From Adiantum capillus-veneris (taxonomy: Eukaryota > Streptophyta > Polypodiopsida > Polypodiales > Pteridaceae), in the NCBI GenBank assembly GCA_014529385.2, contig CM043953.1, forward strand, positions 94,771,342 through 94,835,341: 64,000 bases of DNA. Direction: 5' to 3'. Under the pieces are notes generated by a model. That model saw nothing but the letters and a program-made list of their open reading frames with translations, did no database searches and was not told where the DNA came from. Made by a program: the position numbers and the translations under genes. This document shows, one piece after another, positions 33,853 through 45,502 of this stretch. Numbering within the stretch: position 1 is the stretch's first letter; every line of letters begins with the position of its first letter.

Positions 33853-34650
33853 ACCTTGGGGTGGTCTTTAGTGGACCAATATTTTCATCTAGGAGAGTAG
33901 CAGAGACTAGACTGACCAGAGCCCATGCAGATTGGAGAGAATGTGTTCACTGGTTCAGTTTCAAGAGCCTCGGATGAAGCTCTGGCTCTTTGACACTCTG
34001 GTGGCTTCCGCATTGCTCTATGGAGCTGAGATATGGGGACCTTCATTGGATCATCATGGGAGGTCGGGTCGCACTGATGGATGGGGGGACATGGAGAAGC
34101 CTCTCGTCTCTATGATCTTGCGGCTCATTAGAGCCAAGGCTTCAGTACCACGTGACATTATCCGAGCAGAGCTAGTTGCCCCCCTAGTGGTTGAGGCGCT
34201 CACTATATCAGTCTCCTTCATTCACCGCCTGTGGGAACTTCCCAAAGTGAAATATGCCCGTTTAGCACTTGAGTCCTCTCGACAGTTAGCCATTCAGGGA
34301 GATACAACATGTTGGTATGGGGAGATGACATCATGGTTTCAAGCACATGGGTTCAACATAGACAGATTGCCCCCCTTCCAGTACTCATTGGCACCCTATG
34401 CACGCTCTTTGACTCTTACACAATCTGAGATCACCAGGCTCATCCGCCAAGACCTAACTCAGCTAGATACTAGGAAGACTGGGATACAACCGACTCAGGA
34501 GCTAGGCACGAAGATGGCTTTCTATAGAGAGCATCTTCTCCAGCTTTCTGAGGATGGTTTTGTGACGAGGCCCAAATACATGGACACCCACTTGTCTCAT
34601 GGGATACGATAAGCTATTGGGCCAGATACGCACATCTTCACACCAGCTGC
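33853..34650 (+). mobile_element. LINE copy D, internal fragment
   Basis: It starts at the TYLGVVFSG position and runs to about LSHGIR, with the frame 33932-34612 open for 226 codons (FDTLVASALLYGAEIWGPS, MTSWFQAHGFNIDRLPPFQY). It ends inside the segment preceding the Cys/His motif, where ORF1 sequence of copy E begins, so it is fused without a tail. Confidence 0.88.
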
Positions 34651-34699
34651 GGGTAAAGGAGATGTGTACGGGCCTTACACGTAAGGATATGTGGCCTCA

Positions 34700-35045
34700 G
34701 AGACAGAGATAATGTGGATAAAGAGGTGAAAGAACTCACGACTCTGGTGGGAGTCAGCGAGCAGACGCATATGAGGGCTTGGAGAGTGGGCACTAAGAAA
34801 AGTGGGAGCAACGGAGAAACCTCGAAGGAAAGGGCACTCATTCTCCTCTTCCCCTCCATGGAAGCGAAGAAAGACTTCTTGAGAAGAGACCGACTCTAAA
34901 GAAGATTGGCATCTTTCTTGGAGATGACCTCACCCTCTCGTAGATTGCTCATATGCAAGAAGTAACGCCGGAAATAAGAGCAGCAAGGGAAAAGGAGAAG
35001 ATTGCTTTTTATAGGGATGGAAAGGTGGTGATATTGGAGTGACGC
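34700..35045 (+). pseudogene. LINE ORF1 C-terminus (copy E)
   Basis: It holds the conserved end of ORF1: MRAWRVGTKKSG, ERALILLFPSMEAKKDF and IAFYRDGKVVILE. In copies H, J and K the same segment follows a coiled coil and resembles the RRM/CTD half of an L1-type ORF1 RNA-binding protein. Frameshifts and a TAG near 34940 break it. Confidence 0.75.
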
Positions 35046-35084
35046 CCCGCATGACGGTGCGAGACCTATGGGACCACACTGAAG

Positions 35085-35880
35085 ATGGCAACTTGGAATT
35101 GTAATGGGTCACTCCGTCTTGATGTAGGGGCCTTTGAGGATAGCTTCACGGGGAGAGACATCATTTTCTACTCTGAGACGCATCAAGCACCTGGACAATC
35201 CATGCCACAGGTAGGCGGATATAGATGGGAGACAGCCTGTAGACAGGAGACCAGATCGGAGCATCGAGGACGGCGCTCAGGGGGAGTGGCAGTTCTGTTC
35301 AGGGAGGAACTACGGCCACTGATATATATAGCACGCAAGGATGAATAGGCTAGGTACATGTGGGTGAGGCTCAGGGCAGAGACAGGCAGATATCTCTACA
35401 TTGCTATTTGTTACTTTCCTCCTAGTACGTCAGTATATGCATCACCTAGAGGACAATCCCCCTTTGCTATTTTGGATAATGGCATATGGGAGTTTTCCAA
35501 GGATGGTGACATTATTATACTAGGGGATTTCAATGCGAGGACTGCCCACCACCAGACAATATTTTATGATACTTCCAAAGAGATCCTTAGGGAGCTGGAC
35601 GTCACAGAGATGGGTCTATCCAGACTATCACTAAATGAGGAATACACTGAATATGGCAGATACGTGATAGGTATGGGAACCGCACATAGATTGGCCATTG
35701 TGAATGGCCTACAAAGATTTTCGACAGTTGGAGGCTTTACTTGCTTTCCACACCGACATGGTGCCAGCACAGTGGATTACGTTATGGCCCAGCCAAGTCT
35801 CTTCCATTCTTTCAGGATTTCATGGTGGGTACGAGGCCAGTTGGAGTAGCAGTTGATTATGCTATCTTTCTTTCACCCTG
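35085..35880 (+). pseudogene. LINE AP endonuclease domain (copy E)
   Basis: Exonuclease-endonuclease-phosphatase motifs appear in order: MATWNCNGS, FYSETHQAPG, LGDFNAR and ASTVDYVM. The endonuclease nicks target DNA to prime reverse transcription. A TAG at 35346 interrupts between the second and third motifs and the frame is lost near 35840. No copy keeps the domain fully open, but this one keeps all four motifs. Confidence 0.9.
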
Positions 35881-36308
35881 ACCTTTCAGTTCAGCACAAC
35901 TCCATTAGGAGAGTTCCCCACACACACTTGGTATACTTTCATGAGGGAGATGGATTCTGTGTATATGGATGAGATATATAGGCAGCTATGCACCCAGGAG
36001 CAAGGACAGCCACTAGATGAACTCACTTAAATACTGATAGAGACGCTCCATGATGCAGCATCAAAGGCATATCCCCACAGCCAGCCCACACGGAGACGAT
36101 CTGGGAGCATGCCCCATAACAATTGGTATGATGAGGAGTGTAGAGAGACGAGGATCAAATTACAGAGGGAAGTGCTCATGGGTATAACCACACATAGACA
36201 GTCACGGATTATCTTTTGCCGCCTAGTGCGACGAAAGAAAAGGGCTTATCTATCTAAGCTATAGCGGGATTTGTATCAGTTATTTATAAGTAAGGACTTA
36301 GGCGAAGC

Positions 36309-38723
36309 ATGGAGGCTATTCCACGAGCATTCACCACCACCACGGTCACCTCCACTGAGACATGGGGGGAATATGCCACATCTCTCTACACAGCATCAAG
36401 GCAACCACCTCTCTTGGACCCACTAGAGACATGCCCAGAGACATGTTCTTTCTTTACTGCCAAGAGGGTAAGGAAAGCAATTGACATGATGAAGACAAGG
36501 AGAGCACATGATCATGATGGTCTAGTAGCAGAGCACTTCATCCATGCCAGAGATATGCTTATAGAGCTCCTGGCTATGATGTTTAATCGAGCCATGTATG
36601 AAGGCTTCCCGGAGACTTGGAGTATGTCTACAATTGTGCCTATTTTCAAGTCAGGAGATCCCATGATTCCCGCGAATTATCGCACCATCATGGTTGGTCA
36701 CACATTAGCTAGGTTATATGCATCCGTTCTTGAGCAGGAGCTCAGTAGATGGGCAGAGCGAGAGGGCATAAGAGCACCAAGGCAAGCAGGTTTCAAGAGA
36801 GGTTTCTCCACTCTTGACCAGATTCTGACACTCAGAGCTATTATTGAGGAGGGTAGACACCATGGCAAGAGGATCTATTGTAGCTTTGTGGATTTCCGCA
36901 AAGCTTTTGACACAGTGTCGAGAGCCAGACTTATACGTAGACTACAGGACATGGGTGTGCCTACAGGGTTGATATGGGGTATTCTGGCTCTATACAGGAC
37001 AGTGATGGGGCGGACACGCACCACTAAGGGAATTGGAGTAAAGCAGGGATGCCCCCTATCCCCAACTCTCTTTGGGATGTATGTGGATGAGTTTTCAGAC
37101 TATGTAGAGCGTCAGGGGGACAGGGGGGCTCAGCTAGCAGGACATGGATTCCGCTGTTACTATATGATGATGATATTGTGTTGATTTCTGACTCTCCAGA
37201 GGGGATGCAACATCATTTGGATTCTCTGCATACATTTTCTCGTGATAGTGGATTGTCTGTCAATCTGGGGAAAACCAAGGTTATGGTGTTCAACACCACA
37301 CCACAGTGGGTCAAGAGGTCGGCACCCACATTTACGTATGGCCAGGAGACGGTGGAGTACACAGATGCATATACTTATCTTGGGGTAGTCTTCGATGGAC
37401 CGGTGTTTTCACTAAGGAGAGCATCAGAGACTAGATTGACGAGAGCATATGCAGCTTTGGGAGGACCGGAGAGGATGTGTTCGCAGGCTCAGTTTCAGGA
37501 ACCGCGAACAAAACTTTGGCTTTTTGACACTCTAGTGACTCCAGCTATGCTCTATGGAGTTTAGGTGTGGGGACCCTCAGTAGATCACCATGGGAGATCT
37601 GGCAACACAGATGGATGGAGATGTATAGAGAGGTCTCTGGTCTCTATAAGCGCTCGGATGATTCGGGCTGAGGCCTCAATACCACATGAGATTATCCGAG
37701 CCGAGCTAGCCGCCCCCCGGTGGTGGAGGCATTGACTAGATTAGTATCCCTTATTCACGGTCTATGGGATCTCCCCAGGGACAGATACGCTTGGCTTGCC
37801 CTGGAGTCATCTCGACAACTCGCTCTACAAGGCGATACAACATGTTGATATGGACAGATGACAGCATGGTTTCAGTCGCATGGTCTCAACATGGATAGAT
37901 TACCTCCGCTTCAATACTCGTTGGATGCACCCTCCCTATCTCTCACACGGACAGAGATCACCAGACTCATACGTCAGGATCTGATTCAGCTAGATACCAA
38001 GAGCACATGAATACAACCGACACAGGAGTTGGGCACGAAGATGGCCTTCTATAGAGAGCATCCTCTCCAACTAATGGAGGACGGCTTTGTGACTAGGCGT
38101 GCATACATGGATACACACTTATCTCATGGGATAAGATGCGCTATTGGACAGATACGCACATCCTCACATTAGCTCCATATCGAGATTGGCCGTTTTCGAG
38201 GGGTGCCGGCAGGGGCCAGGATATGTCACCTATGTAACTTAGAGCGAGAGAGAGAGCTGCACTACACATGTCACTGCTTGGCATAATATGAGATGCCGCT
38301 TCCACTGCCTGTTCAGAGAAGGTTTTGGACCTTTTTCTAGAGTCATGAGATACAAGGATCGGAGGTGTCTCGGATTGTTCCTCTAGAGCTGCGCAGACTT
38401 AGGGAGAGCTTGCTGAGGACATCAGGGCAAAGACAGTCTCAGACGAATCACAGATTTCTTTACACCAGCCAGAGGAGAGCCAACGGAGCAGTCACTACAG
38501 CAGATCTCAGAGCCTACTCATACTAGAGGTACGCTGCTTGACCGAGCCACTGAGCTTGGCAGATCCAGACGCCCACGACCTCAGGGGGGTCTCCCACTAC
38601 CGACGAAGGCTGCAACAGAAGATACAAATCACTCTAGCTCGACATGTAAGACGCCCAACCAGAGTACTGACCCTGGAGGAGGTCGATAAGATCCGACAGC
38701 GACCGATGAGAGATTTCATCTGA
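36309..38723 (+). pseudogene. LINE reverse transcriptase and C-terminus (copy E)
   Basis: 36309-37184 carries FKSGDPMIPANYRTIMVGHT, CSFVDFRKAFDTV and VKQGCPLSPTLFGMYVDEF. One G is missing at the GGGACATGG site, shifting the frame exactly over the catalytic motif, which in the corrected phase would read YDDD rather than YADD. The frame resumes at 37178-37564 and ends in a TAG (37562; CAG in siblings). The Cys/His motif (CHLCNLERERELHYTCHC) near 38226-38280 and a basic C-terminus (38538-38723) follow. Confidence 0.9.
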
Positions 38724-38904
38724 ACCCACAAGCCCCTCCCCCCCCATTTCCTTTTTCCTTAGTGTTTTAGTGTTAGTTCTTTGTAACTTAGTAATTTCCG
38801 TACTCAGACTCAGACATGGTATCAAATTCACCAATTGTAACTTTTTGGTCTCATAGGTTATTTTGGCCTCTTGAAGACGTTCATATAACATTTCATTTCA
38901 TTTC

Positions 38905-38908
<4 letters not shown>

Positions 38909-38959
<51 letters not shown>
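38909..38959 (+). repeat. (TC)n microsatellite after copy E
   Basis: Pure dinucleotide tract of about 50 bp between the TTTCA tail of copy E and the truncated start of copy F. Confidence 0.95.
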
Positions 38960-38962
<3 letters not shown>

Positions 38963-39256
38963 TTGACCCGACATGGACGACACCCGGTCAACCTGCTGAC
39001 CAGGGAGCAGATTGATGAGATCCGCCAGCGACCGATGTTGGATCTCTTGTGACATGTGATTTAGCTATCCCAACTATCTGCTTAATTCACACCTAACAGT
39101 TTAGGATTCCATAGTATTTTATTTTATTTTGTCATTTTGTCATTTTGTTACTTTGACTTTGTATCAGATCCACCCCATTGTAACACTGTGATCTCATAGG
39201 TCATTTTGGCCTTTTGAAGACGTTAATATAACATTTCATTTCATTTCATCTCTCTC

Positions 39257-39339
<83 letters not shown>
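38960..39339 (+). mobile_element. LINE copy F, 3' end only
   Basis: It begins directly after (TC)n with the last coding residues (REQIDEIRQRPMLDLL). It continues through the 3' UTR and the complete tail into another (TC)n of about 90 bp (39249-39339). Confidence 0.92.
39249..39339 (+). repeat. Long (TC)n microsatellite after copy F
   Basis: One of the longest TC tracts in the window, interrupted once by CCC. Copy G starts after TTTTC at its end. Confidence 0.95.
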
Positions 39340-39342
<3 letters not shown>

Positions 39343-41440
39343 CTTGAGCAGCAGCTGAGTAGATGGGCAGAGCGAGAGGGTGTACGAGCCGCAGGGCAGG
39401 TAGGGTTCAGGAGAGGTTTTTCTAATCTTGATCACATTCTGACACTTAGAGCCATTATTGAGGAGGGCAGGGCACATGGGAGACGGATTTATTGTAGCTT
39501 TGTGGACTTTTGCAAAGCATTTGATACATTACCAAGAGCTAGATTGATGCACATGCTGAAGGAAATGGGAGTGCCCATAGAGCTGATTTGGGAGATCATG
39601 GCACTATACAGGTCAATAGTGGGACATGTACGCACGTCAGAGGGGCTATCTACTTTAGTTCACTCCACTATCGAGGTGAAACAGGGATGCCCACTATCTC
39701 CAACACTATTTGGTATGAATGTGGATGAGGTTTCAGACTACATTGAGATAGATAGATAGATTGAATTATCGTCTACGGAGGTCATATATGACCCATGAGA
39801 GAGATGGTTATAGAGGTGCCCAGTTGGCAGGGACATAGATTCCACTATTGTTATATGCTGACGTTATTGTGTTGATTCCTGACTCTCCAGAAGGGATGCA
39901 TCGTCATTTGGATGCATTGCTCATGATAGTTCATGATAGTGGTTTGTCTGTCAACCTTGGCAAAACCAAGGTTATGGCGTCTAACACCACACCACACCAC
40001 AATGGATTAGGAGATCAGCACCAGCATTCACATACGGTCATGAGACAGTGTAGTATACAGATGCTTACACTTATCTAGGGGCGATCTTTACTGGGCCTAT
40101 ATTTGCATTAAGGAGAGCAGCAGAGACTAGATTGACCACAGCCGATGCAGCATTGGGTGGATTGGAGAGGATGTGTTCAGAGATCCAGTTTTAGGAACCT
40201 CGGACGACTCTCTGGCTTTTTGACACTCTACTGTCTTCTGCATTTCTATACGGAGTTTAGATATGGGGGCCTTCCGTGGACATCCACAGGAGGAACCGTC
40301 GCATTGATGGATGGGGAGGTATGGAGAAGCCTCTCGTCTCTATGATTGCACGGCTTATTAGAGCCAAGCCTTCAGTACCACATGACATTATTTGAGCAGA
40401 GCTAGTTGCCCCTCTCATAGCGGTTGAGGCGCTTACCAGATCAGTCTCCTTTATACACCGTCTGTGGGACCTTCCTAGAGATAGATATGCCCGCTTAGCA
40501 CTTGAGTCCTCTTGACAATTAGCTTTGCAGGGAGACCCGACATGCTGGTATGGAGAGATGACATCATGGTTTGAGCTACATGGATTCAACATGGACAGAC
40601 TACCCTCTTCCAGTACTCATTGGATGCCCCCTCTCTGACTCTTACACAATCCAAGATGACCAAGCTCATTCGCAAGGACATGACTCAGCTGGATACCACT
40701 ACAACTTGGATTCAGCCGACACAGGAGTTGGGCACGAAGATGGATTTCTATAGGGAGCATCTTCTCCAGCTCACTGAGGATGGTCTTGTGGTGAGGCCGA
40801 GATACATGGACACCCACTTATCTCACGGGATACGGTGTGCTATTGGCTAGATACGCACATCTTCACACCAGCTTCGGGTGGAGATTGGCAGATACATCGG
40901 ATTGTCAGCAGAGGCCAGGACATGTCCCCTATGTCATACGGAGGCTGAGACAGAGTTGCACTATGTATGCGATTGCCCATTTTACTATGAGATACGAGTC
41001 AGAGAGGGTTTTGGACCACTCTGAGTCATGGGGTATGAGAACCAGAGATGTCTGGGATTGTTCTTGCTGGAGGTACGAAGACATAGAGAGAGGTTGTTTA
41101 GAGGAAAGGCTAGCCAGTCTCAGAGACGGATCACAGACTTCTTTTGTAGAGCGGATATTGTGCAACTGGAGGTGCATCGACCACAACAGAGCTCATGTTC
41201 TCCTCACGCCAGAGGCACGCTGATCGACCGAACGATTGAGCTCGGGAGATCCGGGCGCCTACGGCTGAGGAGGGCTACACAACATCGGTGGAGACTACAT
41301 TAGCGGATTCGGGTAATTCTGGCCTGATATGCACGATGCCTAATGACCATGGAGGAGATTGATGAGATCCGCCCGGCGCCAACGACCTATGATGGACTTC
41401 TTGTGATCCGGATGAGGATTGTGTATCGCACTCATTCTTG
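39343..41440 (+). mobile_element. LINE copy G, 5'-truncated, main part
   Basis: It starts at the same LEQQLS-equivalent base as copy C and shares its TAGs (here 40192 and 40258), but also has its own damage: a repeat-like insertion near 39755, YADV in place of YADD (39852-39863) and a TGA at 40513. The Cys/His region (CPLCHTEAETELHYVCDC) is at about 40924-40980. A minus-strand LINE interrupts the 3' UTR at 41441. Confidence 0.9.
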
Positions 41441-43845
41441 TTTTTTTTTTTGGAAAAATCAGGGCTGTATATTACTGAGTACAATATAATCCCTAGCGGA
41501 TGCCAAAATAGCCAATCACCTGGGGTGTACAAGCGGAATGTAAGGTTGACAGCCACTATAGTGACAACTCGACTAGAACAATCTCATGGTGGTCTGTATG
41601 ATGAGTGGAGGAGAAACCACTGAGGAGGTGCATAATGCCATGTAATCTGTCCATCGGTAAGTGTGAAGAAGAGTGGAGAACGGGCCCAACGCCGAAGGAA
41701 GTCAAATCGACGAGCCTCGGCTGCTCTAGATGTACCTGAGGAAGAATCCCACTGCCAAATGAGGGTGTGAATGATGTCCAGCCAAATGGCAGTGAGGGTA
41801 TCCGGAAGGAGTTGTGGAGCCGCACTGAGAACGTGAAGACAACGAGCTCTCCAAACATTCCAGAGTGCAATGCTAGTGATGACTGAGAAGATTTCATCAC
41901 GTGTCTGAGGATCCCCCTGCCAAGCATTCTGTGGTAACATAGCCAAAGTCCCTCGCCGGTAACCAGTCGAGGCAAGCATAAGAGCTGGATCTGTGTCTAA
42001 GCCCTCGTAGAAAAGATGCGGTCCGAGCATCGGCATCAACCAGGAAACAGATCCCCAAGTGAGAAATCCATGCTGAACACCAGCTGTGTTAAGTAAAAAG
42101 CAAACTGCTAGCCACACTATATGAGAAGACGAGCATGACCAAAGACAGTGTGCAGGTGACTCAGGTAGGCGCAAAGAATAGCGAGTACATAACGGATCAT
42201 GACCCATAGAAGCTAACCAAGTCCCAACTGGAAGTCCTGCATGTGCAATCATCCATAGGAAAAAGGAAATACGACGAGCCACACGTAAATCCCAGATAGC
42301 TGACCAAAACTGCTGTAGATAGGCATGGGAGAGACCTGAATGTAACCAGAAACGCATACGAGTGAGCTGCTCTGGGTGCTGTCTCATCAATGCGAATCTT
42401 CCAATTCTGACTGTGTACTCAAAGAATGATACATGTGCACCGGTGGGGCTAGAGTGAGGCCAATGCCACTCACTTGTGTCCCAATAAAGATGAGATAGGG
42501 CACGACCCTCCCACACCCAAAGCCTCCAAAGTGCAGCATCAGCGGAAGCGAAACGGGGGTCAACACAATGATGCTTCCCGCGGTAGCCAACTACTCGTAT
42601 GGCCTCCCATCGAGCGCCGGGGTAGACAAGGTGCGGAGAGGTAGTAGCATATGTCAATCTAGCATGCATCCCCGGAGAGTAGTCAGTATCAATTGTGAAC
42701 AACATGGTGTCTAAACGAACTAATAAGAGAGTGCTCTAAGCAAAGAGGCCTTTCCAGCCACAATGTGGAGGCATCTAAACCGTGCCTCGCATGACTGCGT
42801 CCCAGTGTGAAGGAATGGCAGAGTCAATCTCAAGCAGTCTGTCTGTTACCCCGCGACCAATGTCATAATGTTCTGCCACAAAATTTGCATCCAGCATACG
42901 TGTCTCATGAAACAACCGCATAGAGGCAGCAGGGCCACTGTCCCAAGCAGCCCAATCAATGTGAGTCCTCTCTCCAAGCTGACGGGGTGGATCAACCGAA
43001 GAATCAAGAACTGCATCATTCCAAATGAGAGGCTGGCGCTCAATCTCCTCACGGCATGAGGGAGGTGAGCGTATGATAGCTCGTCGCATGGATACACAAA
43101 TCTGAAGGAGTGATCGGATGAAGGGTGAGAGAGTGCTGGTGCACAAGGGGGCATCCGTAAAGAGAAAACGATACCCTGTTTGCCAAGTATGTCCATCTCT
43201 AGTGCTGAGGCGTGCAGTCGCTGTGGAAAGAGCGGCCTGAAGAAGCATCTTCCAAGGTTCTTGGCCGGTAAAAAGACCCCGAACAATAAGCTTGGTAAGA
43301 AGGGCGCGGCTCTGTAATTCTGGATCAATAATGCCAAGGCCACCCGCTGACCTAGGACGAATAATCGTGGACCAGCGAACTCGAGCACGAGTATCAGTAG
43401 TCCCATCTGTGCCACTCCATAAAAAGTTCCGCACGAGTCTGCGGAGCTGAGCTATCACACCAGAATGTAGCATCCAACAGGAGGCCGTATACCATACTGT
43501 AGCCAAAATGACCTTGTTGGCGACCAATGCACGGCCAGCCAACGACAGATGACGTGAAGACCAATGACATAGCTTCCTGCGAATAGACTGTAGTACAGGT
43601 GCAAACTGTTGCTGTGAGGAAACGTCAAATCCAACCTGAAAGCCCAGATATGTGCATGTTTGACCTGGCTGTAGCCATGTGAGACCATCAGTTACCCCCC
43701 AAGTAGGTATGTCATCACTGCCAACCAGTAACCCGTAGGATTTATGCCAGTTAATGCATGCACCACTGGCAATGCAAAAAACCTCCAGAGCTCCCCGCAT
43801 GGCATCAAGAGCTGCTAGCAAATAGCGCAACATCAGCATAGTGTC
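41441..43845 (-). mobile_element. L1-type LINE, 5'-truncated, with poly(A) and 16-bp target duplication
   Basis: ATCGCACTCATTCTTG occurs on both sides (41425-41440 and 43846-43861). The plus strand starts with 11 T at 41441, the poly(A) tail of a minus-strand element. The element is cut at its 5' end exactly in the RT active-site box, beginning with DTMLMLR, and contains the downstream RT region and a zf-RVT domain. It belongs to a different clade from the array LINEs, which lack poly(A). It sits in the 3' UTR of copy G. Confidence 0.95.
41584..43845 (-). pseudogene. L1-type ORF2 C-terminal half (RT end, zf-RVT)
   Basis: The frame at 43845-42775 reads DTMLMLRYLLAALDAM, GACINWHKSYGLLVG, RHLSLAGRALVANKVIL and SAGGLGIIDPELQSRALL, all standard for plant L1-type ORF2 after the catalytic box. 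A stop at 42775 and a short gap precede 42705-41584, which holds the zf-RVT segment (RVARRISFFLWMIAHAGLPV, LCTRYSLRLPESPAHCLWSC). Two long open frames in a truncated copy suggest fairly recent insertion. Confidence 0.93.
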
Positions 43846-44080
43846 ATCGCACTCATTCTTGTATCTGCCCTTGAACCACTTTTGTCTCAGCCTTTGTATC
43901 AAATATTGTATGAGCCCCCCCCCCCCCTTACCATCTAGTAGATAGGGCTTTTAGATATTTTGGATAGTTTTTCACCACCCCACTTTTTATCTTTTTGTAC
44001 CCAGACATTGTACTAGATTCCACCATGTTGTAACTTTGTGGTCTCATTGGTCATTTTGGCCTTCTGAAGATGTTTATATA
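43846..44080 (+). mobile_element. LINE copy G, 3' end
   Basis: It resumes with the right-hand target duplication. It includes a C(13) run at about 43916-43928 and ends with the tail GGTCTCATTGGTCATTTTGG..GAAGATGTTTATATAC. No TTTCA or TC repeat follows. Confidence 0.85.
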
Positions 44081-44203
44081 CAATACATATTTGGTGATCC
44101 TCTATACCAAACAAGATCGTACCTATGCTTAGGGAGAGGCATAGAACTCTTAAGGTCTTAACTGAGCCACCAAAAAACCGCTGGGAGCTCACCATCCGCT
44201 GCC

Positions 44204-44205
<2 letters not shown>

Positions 44206-44250
<45 letters not shown>

Positions 44251-44293
44251 ACGCGCAGGTTCTCTCTCTCTCAAGTTTCAGTAGCGCGTGCAG

Positions 44294-44354
<61 letters not shown>
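44206..44354 (+). repeat. (TC)n tracts at the 5' end of copy H
   Basis: Three TC tracts are separated by two copies of a short spacer (GCGCAGGTTCTCTCTCTC and GCGTGCAGGTTCTCTCTC, with TTTCAG[TC]AG before). A further AGCGCGCGCAGG copy follows at 44365. The 125 bp before (44081-44205) match nothing I recognise. Confidence 0.9.
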
Positions 44355-44355
<1 letters not shown>

Positions 44356-44438
44356 GTTTCAGCAGCGCGCGCAGGGACATGCTCAGTAGTGCGCAGTTTC
44401 TCTCTCTGCTCGCTGCTCGCTCTGTTCTTCTCTCTCGG

Positions 44439-45502
44439 ATGGACCAACCAGCCGAGGATGGTGATACAGGTAGCTTCATCACCCCACAAAAAATGAAAGC
44501 GACATTCAAACGGAGGAACAGAGATAGTGTACTCTCACCAAGCTCTCTACGGGCAGGGAAAACCGTCAGAGTCCAGGATGATTTAATGATGGAGAGGGTT
44601 CAAGTGATGATTAAATCGGAGCTCATCTTTATGAGAGATGACATCAGGAAAGAGATGTAAGCAAATGCAGAGAGTTATAAGAATTCTATGTATGCAGATA
44701 TGAGGAAAGAATTGGATAAAGTGATGCTTGGTAAGCATGATGAGATGTATCTATCTGTGACAGGGAGATGCAGGCTCTAATGCGGGCAGAAGTGAATGTA
44801 ATGGAATGTATTATGCAGAAAAAGTTGGATGAGGCAACTGCAAGCTTTGAATCTTGGAAAACCAATGTGGAAAAGTACATGAAGGAAAAGGATGCAGTGA
44901 TTGAAGAGCTGAAAGGGGAACTTGCAGCTTGCAAAATTATGCCCAAAATGGAGGGGGGAAATGAGCCCTCGATGTTAAAGGAGCTCGAACAAATTAAGGA
45001 GCAGGTGAAAACTCTGCGCGAAGGGGAAGAACAAAACTCGAAAGCGGCTTCCTCATGGGCGGAGCGCCTTTTTAAAACACAAGAGAAGGTTGACGAAGCA
45101 GAAAAATGCATTGAGGGTGCAAAGAAAGGGAAGGCCCGGATGCCGGAAGCCACACAGACTTTTACCATCATCAATATGACCATTGAGGAGAAACAGAAGA
45201 GGAGGAATAGAGCCCTCCATGTGCGTATTACAGGTATCAAAGACACCGAAAATGTAGAAGAAGAAGTGAAGGAACTCTTGCAGCGCATGGGCATCCCGGA
45301 ACCTATGCACACAGGTGCTTGGAGAGTAGGAAAGAAGGGAGTGGATGAGAAGGGAAATGTCAAAGAGAGAGCACTTATTTTGCGTTTCCCGACTTTCGAA
45401 ACAAGGAAGGAATTCTTGAAGAAGAGACCAGCACTTAAGAAAACTGGGATATTTATGGGGGATGACCTTACTTTAGCACAAATAACACATATGCAAGAGT
45501 AG
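44439..45502 (+). pseudogene. LINE ORF1 (copy H)
   Basis: It starts MDQPAEDGDTGSFITPQKMK and stops in a TAA at 44658; a second open section runs 44768-45502. The middle (about 44800-45110) is a long charged coiled coil (KNVEKYMKEKD-type heptads). The end (ALHVRITGIKD, HTGAWRVGKKG, ERALILRFPTF) looks like an L1-type RRM/CTD pair. The role expected from the family is RNA binding and chaperoning in the ribonucleoprotein. It is the best example of this family's ORF1. Confidence 0.8.

Larger units (their letters stand above)
34651..38959 (+). mobile_element. LINE copy E, near full-length
   Basis: It contains the ORF1 C-terminus, endonuclease, RT, C-terminal domain, 3' UTR and tail (GGTCTCATAGGTTATTTTGG, GAAGACGTTCATATAACA, then TTTCA repeats) running into (TC)n at 38909-38959. 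It has the most nearly complete ORF2 in the window, though broken by several indels and stops. Confidence 0.92.

Noticed and set aside
39241-39477. Minus-strand frame of alternating Arg-Glu
   Set aside because: It is a translation of the (TC)n tract and not a protein.
44189-44509. Minus-strand frame with long Arg-Glu runs, and plus-strand Ser-Leu runs
   Set aside because: Dinucleotide repeat translated in two frames; no independent support for coding.
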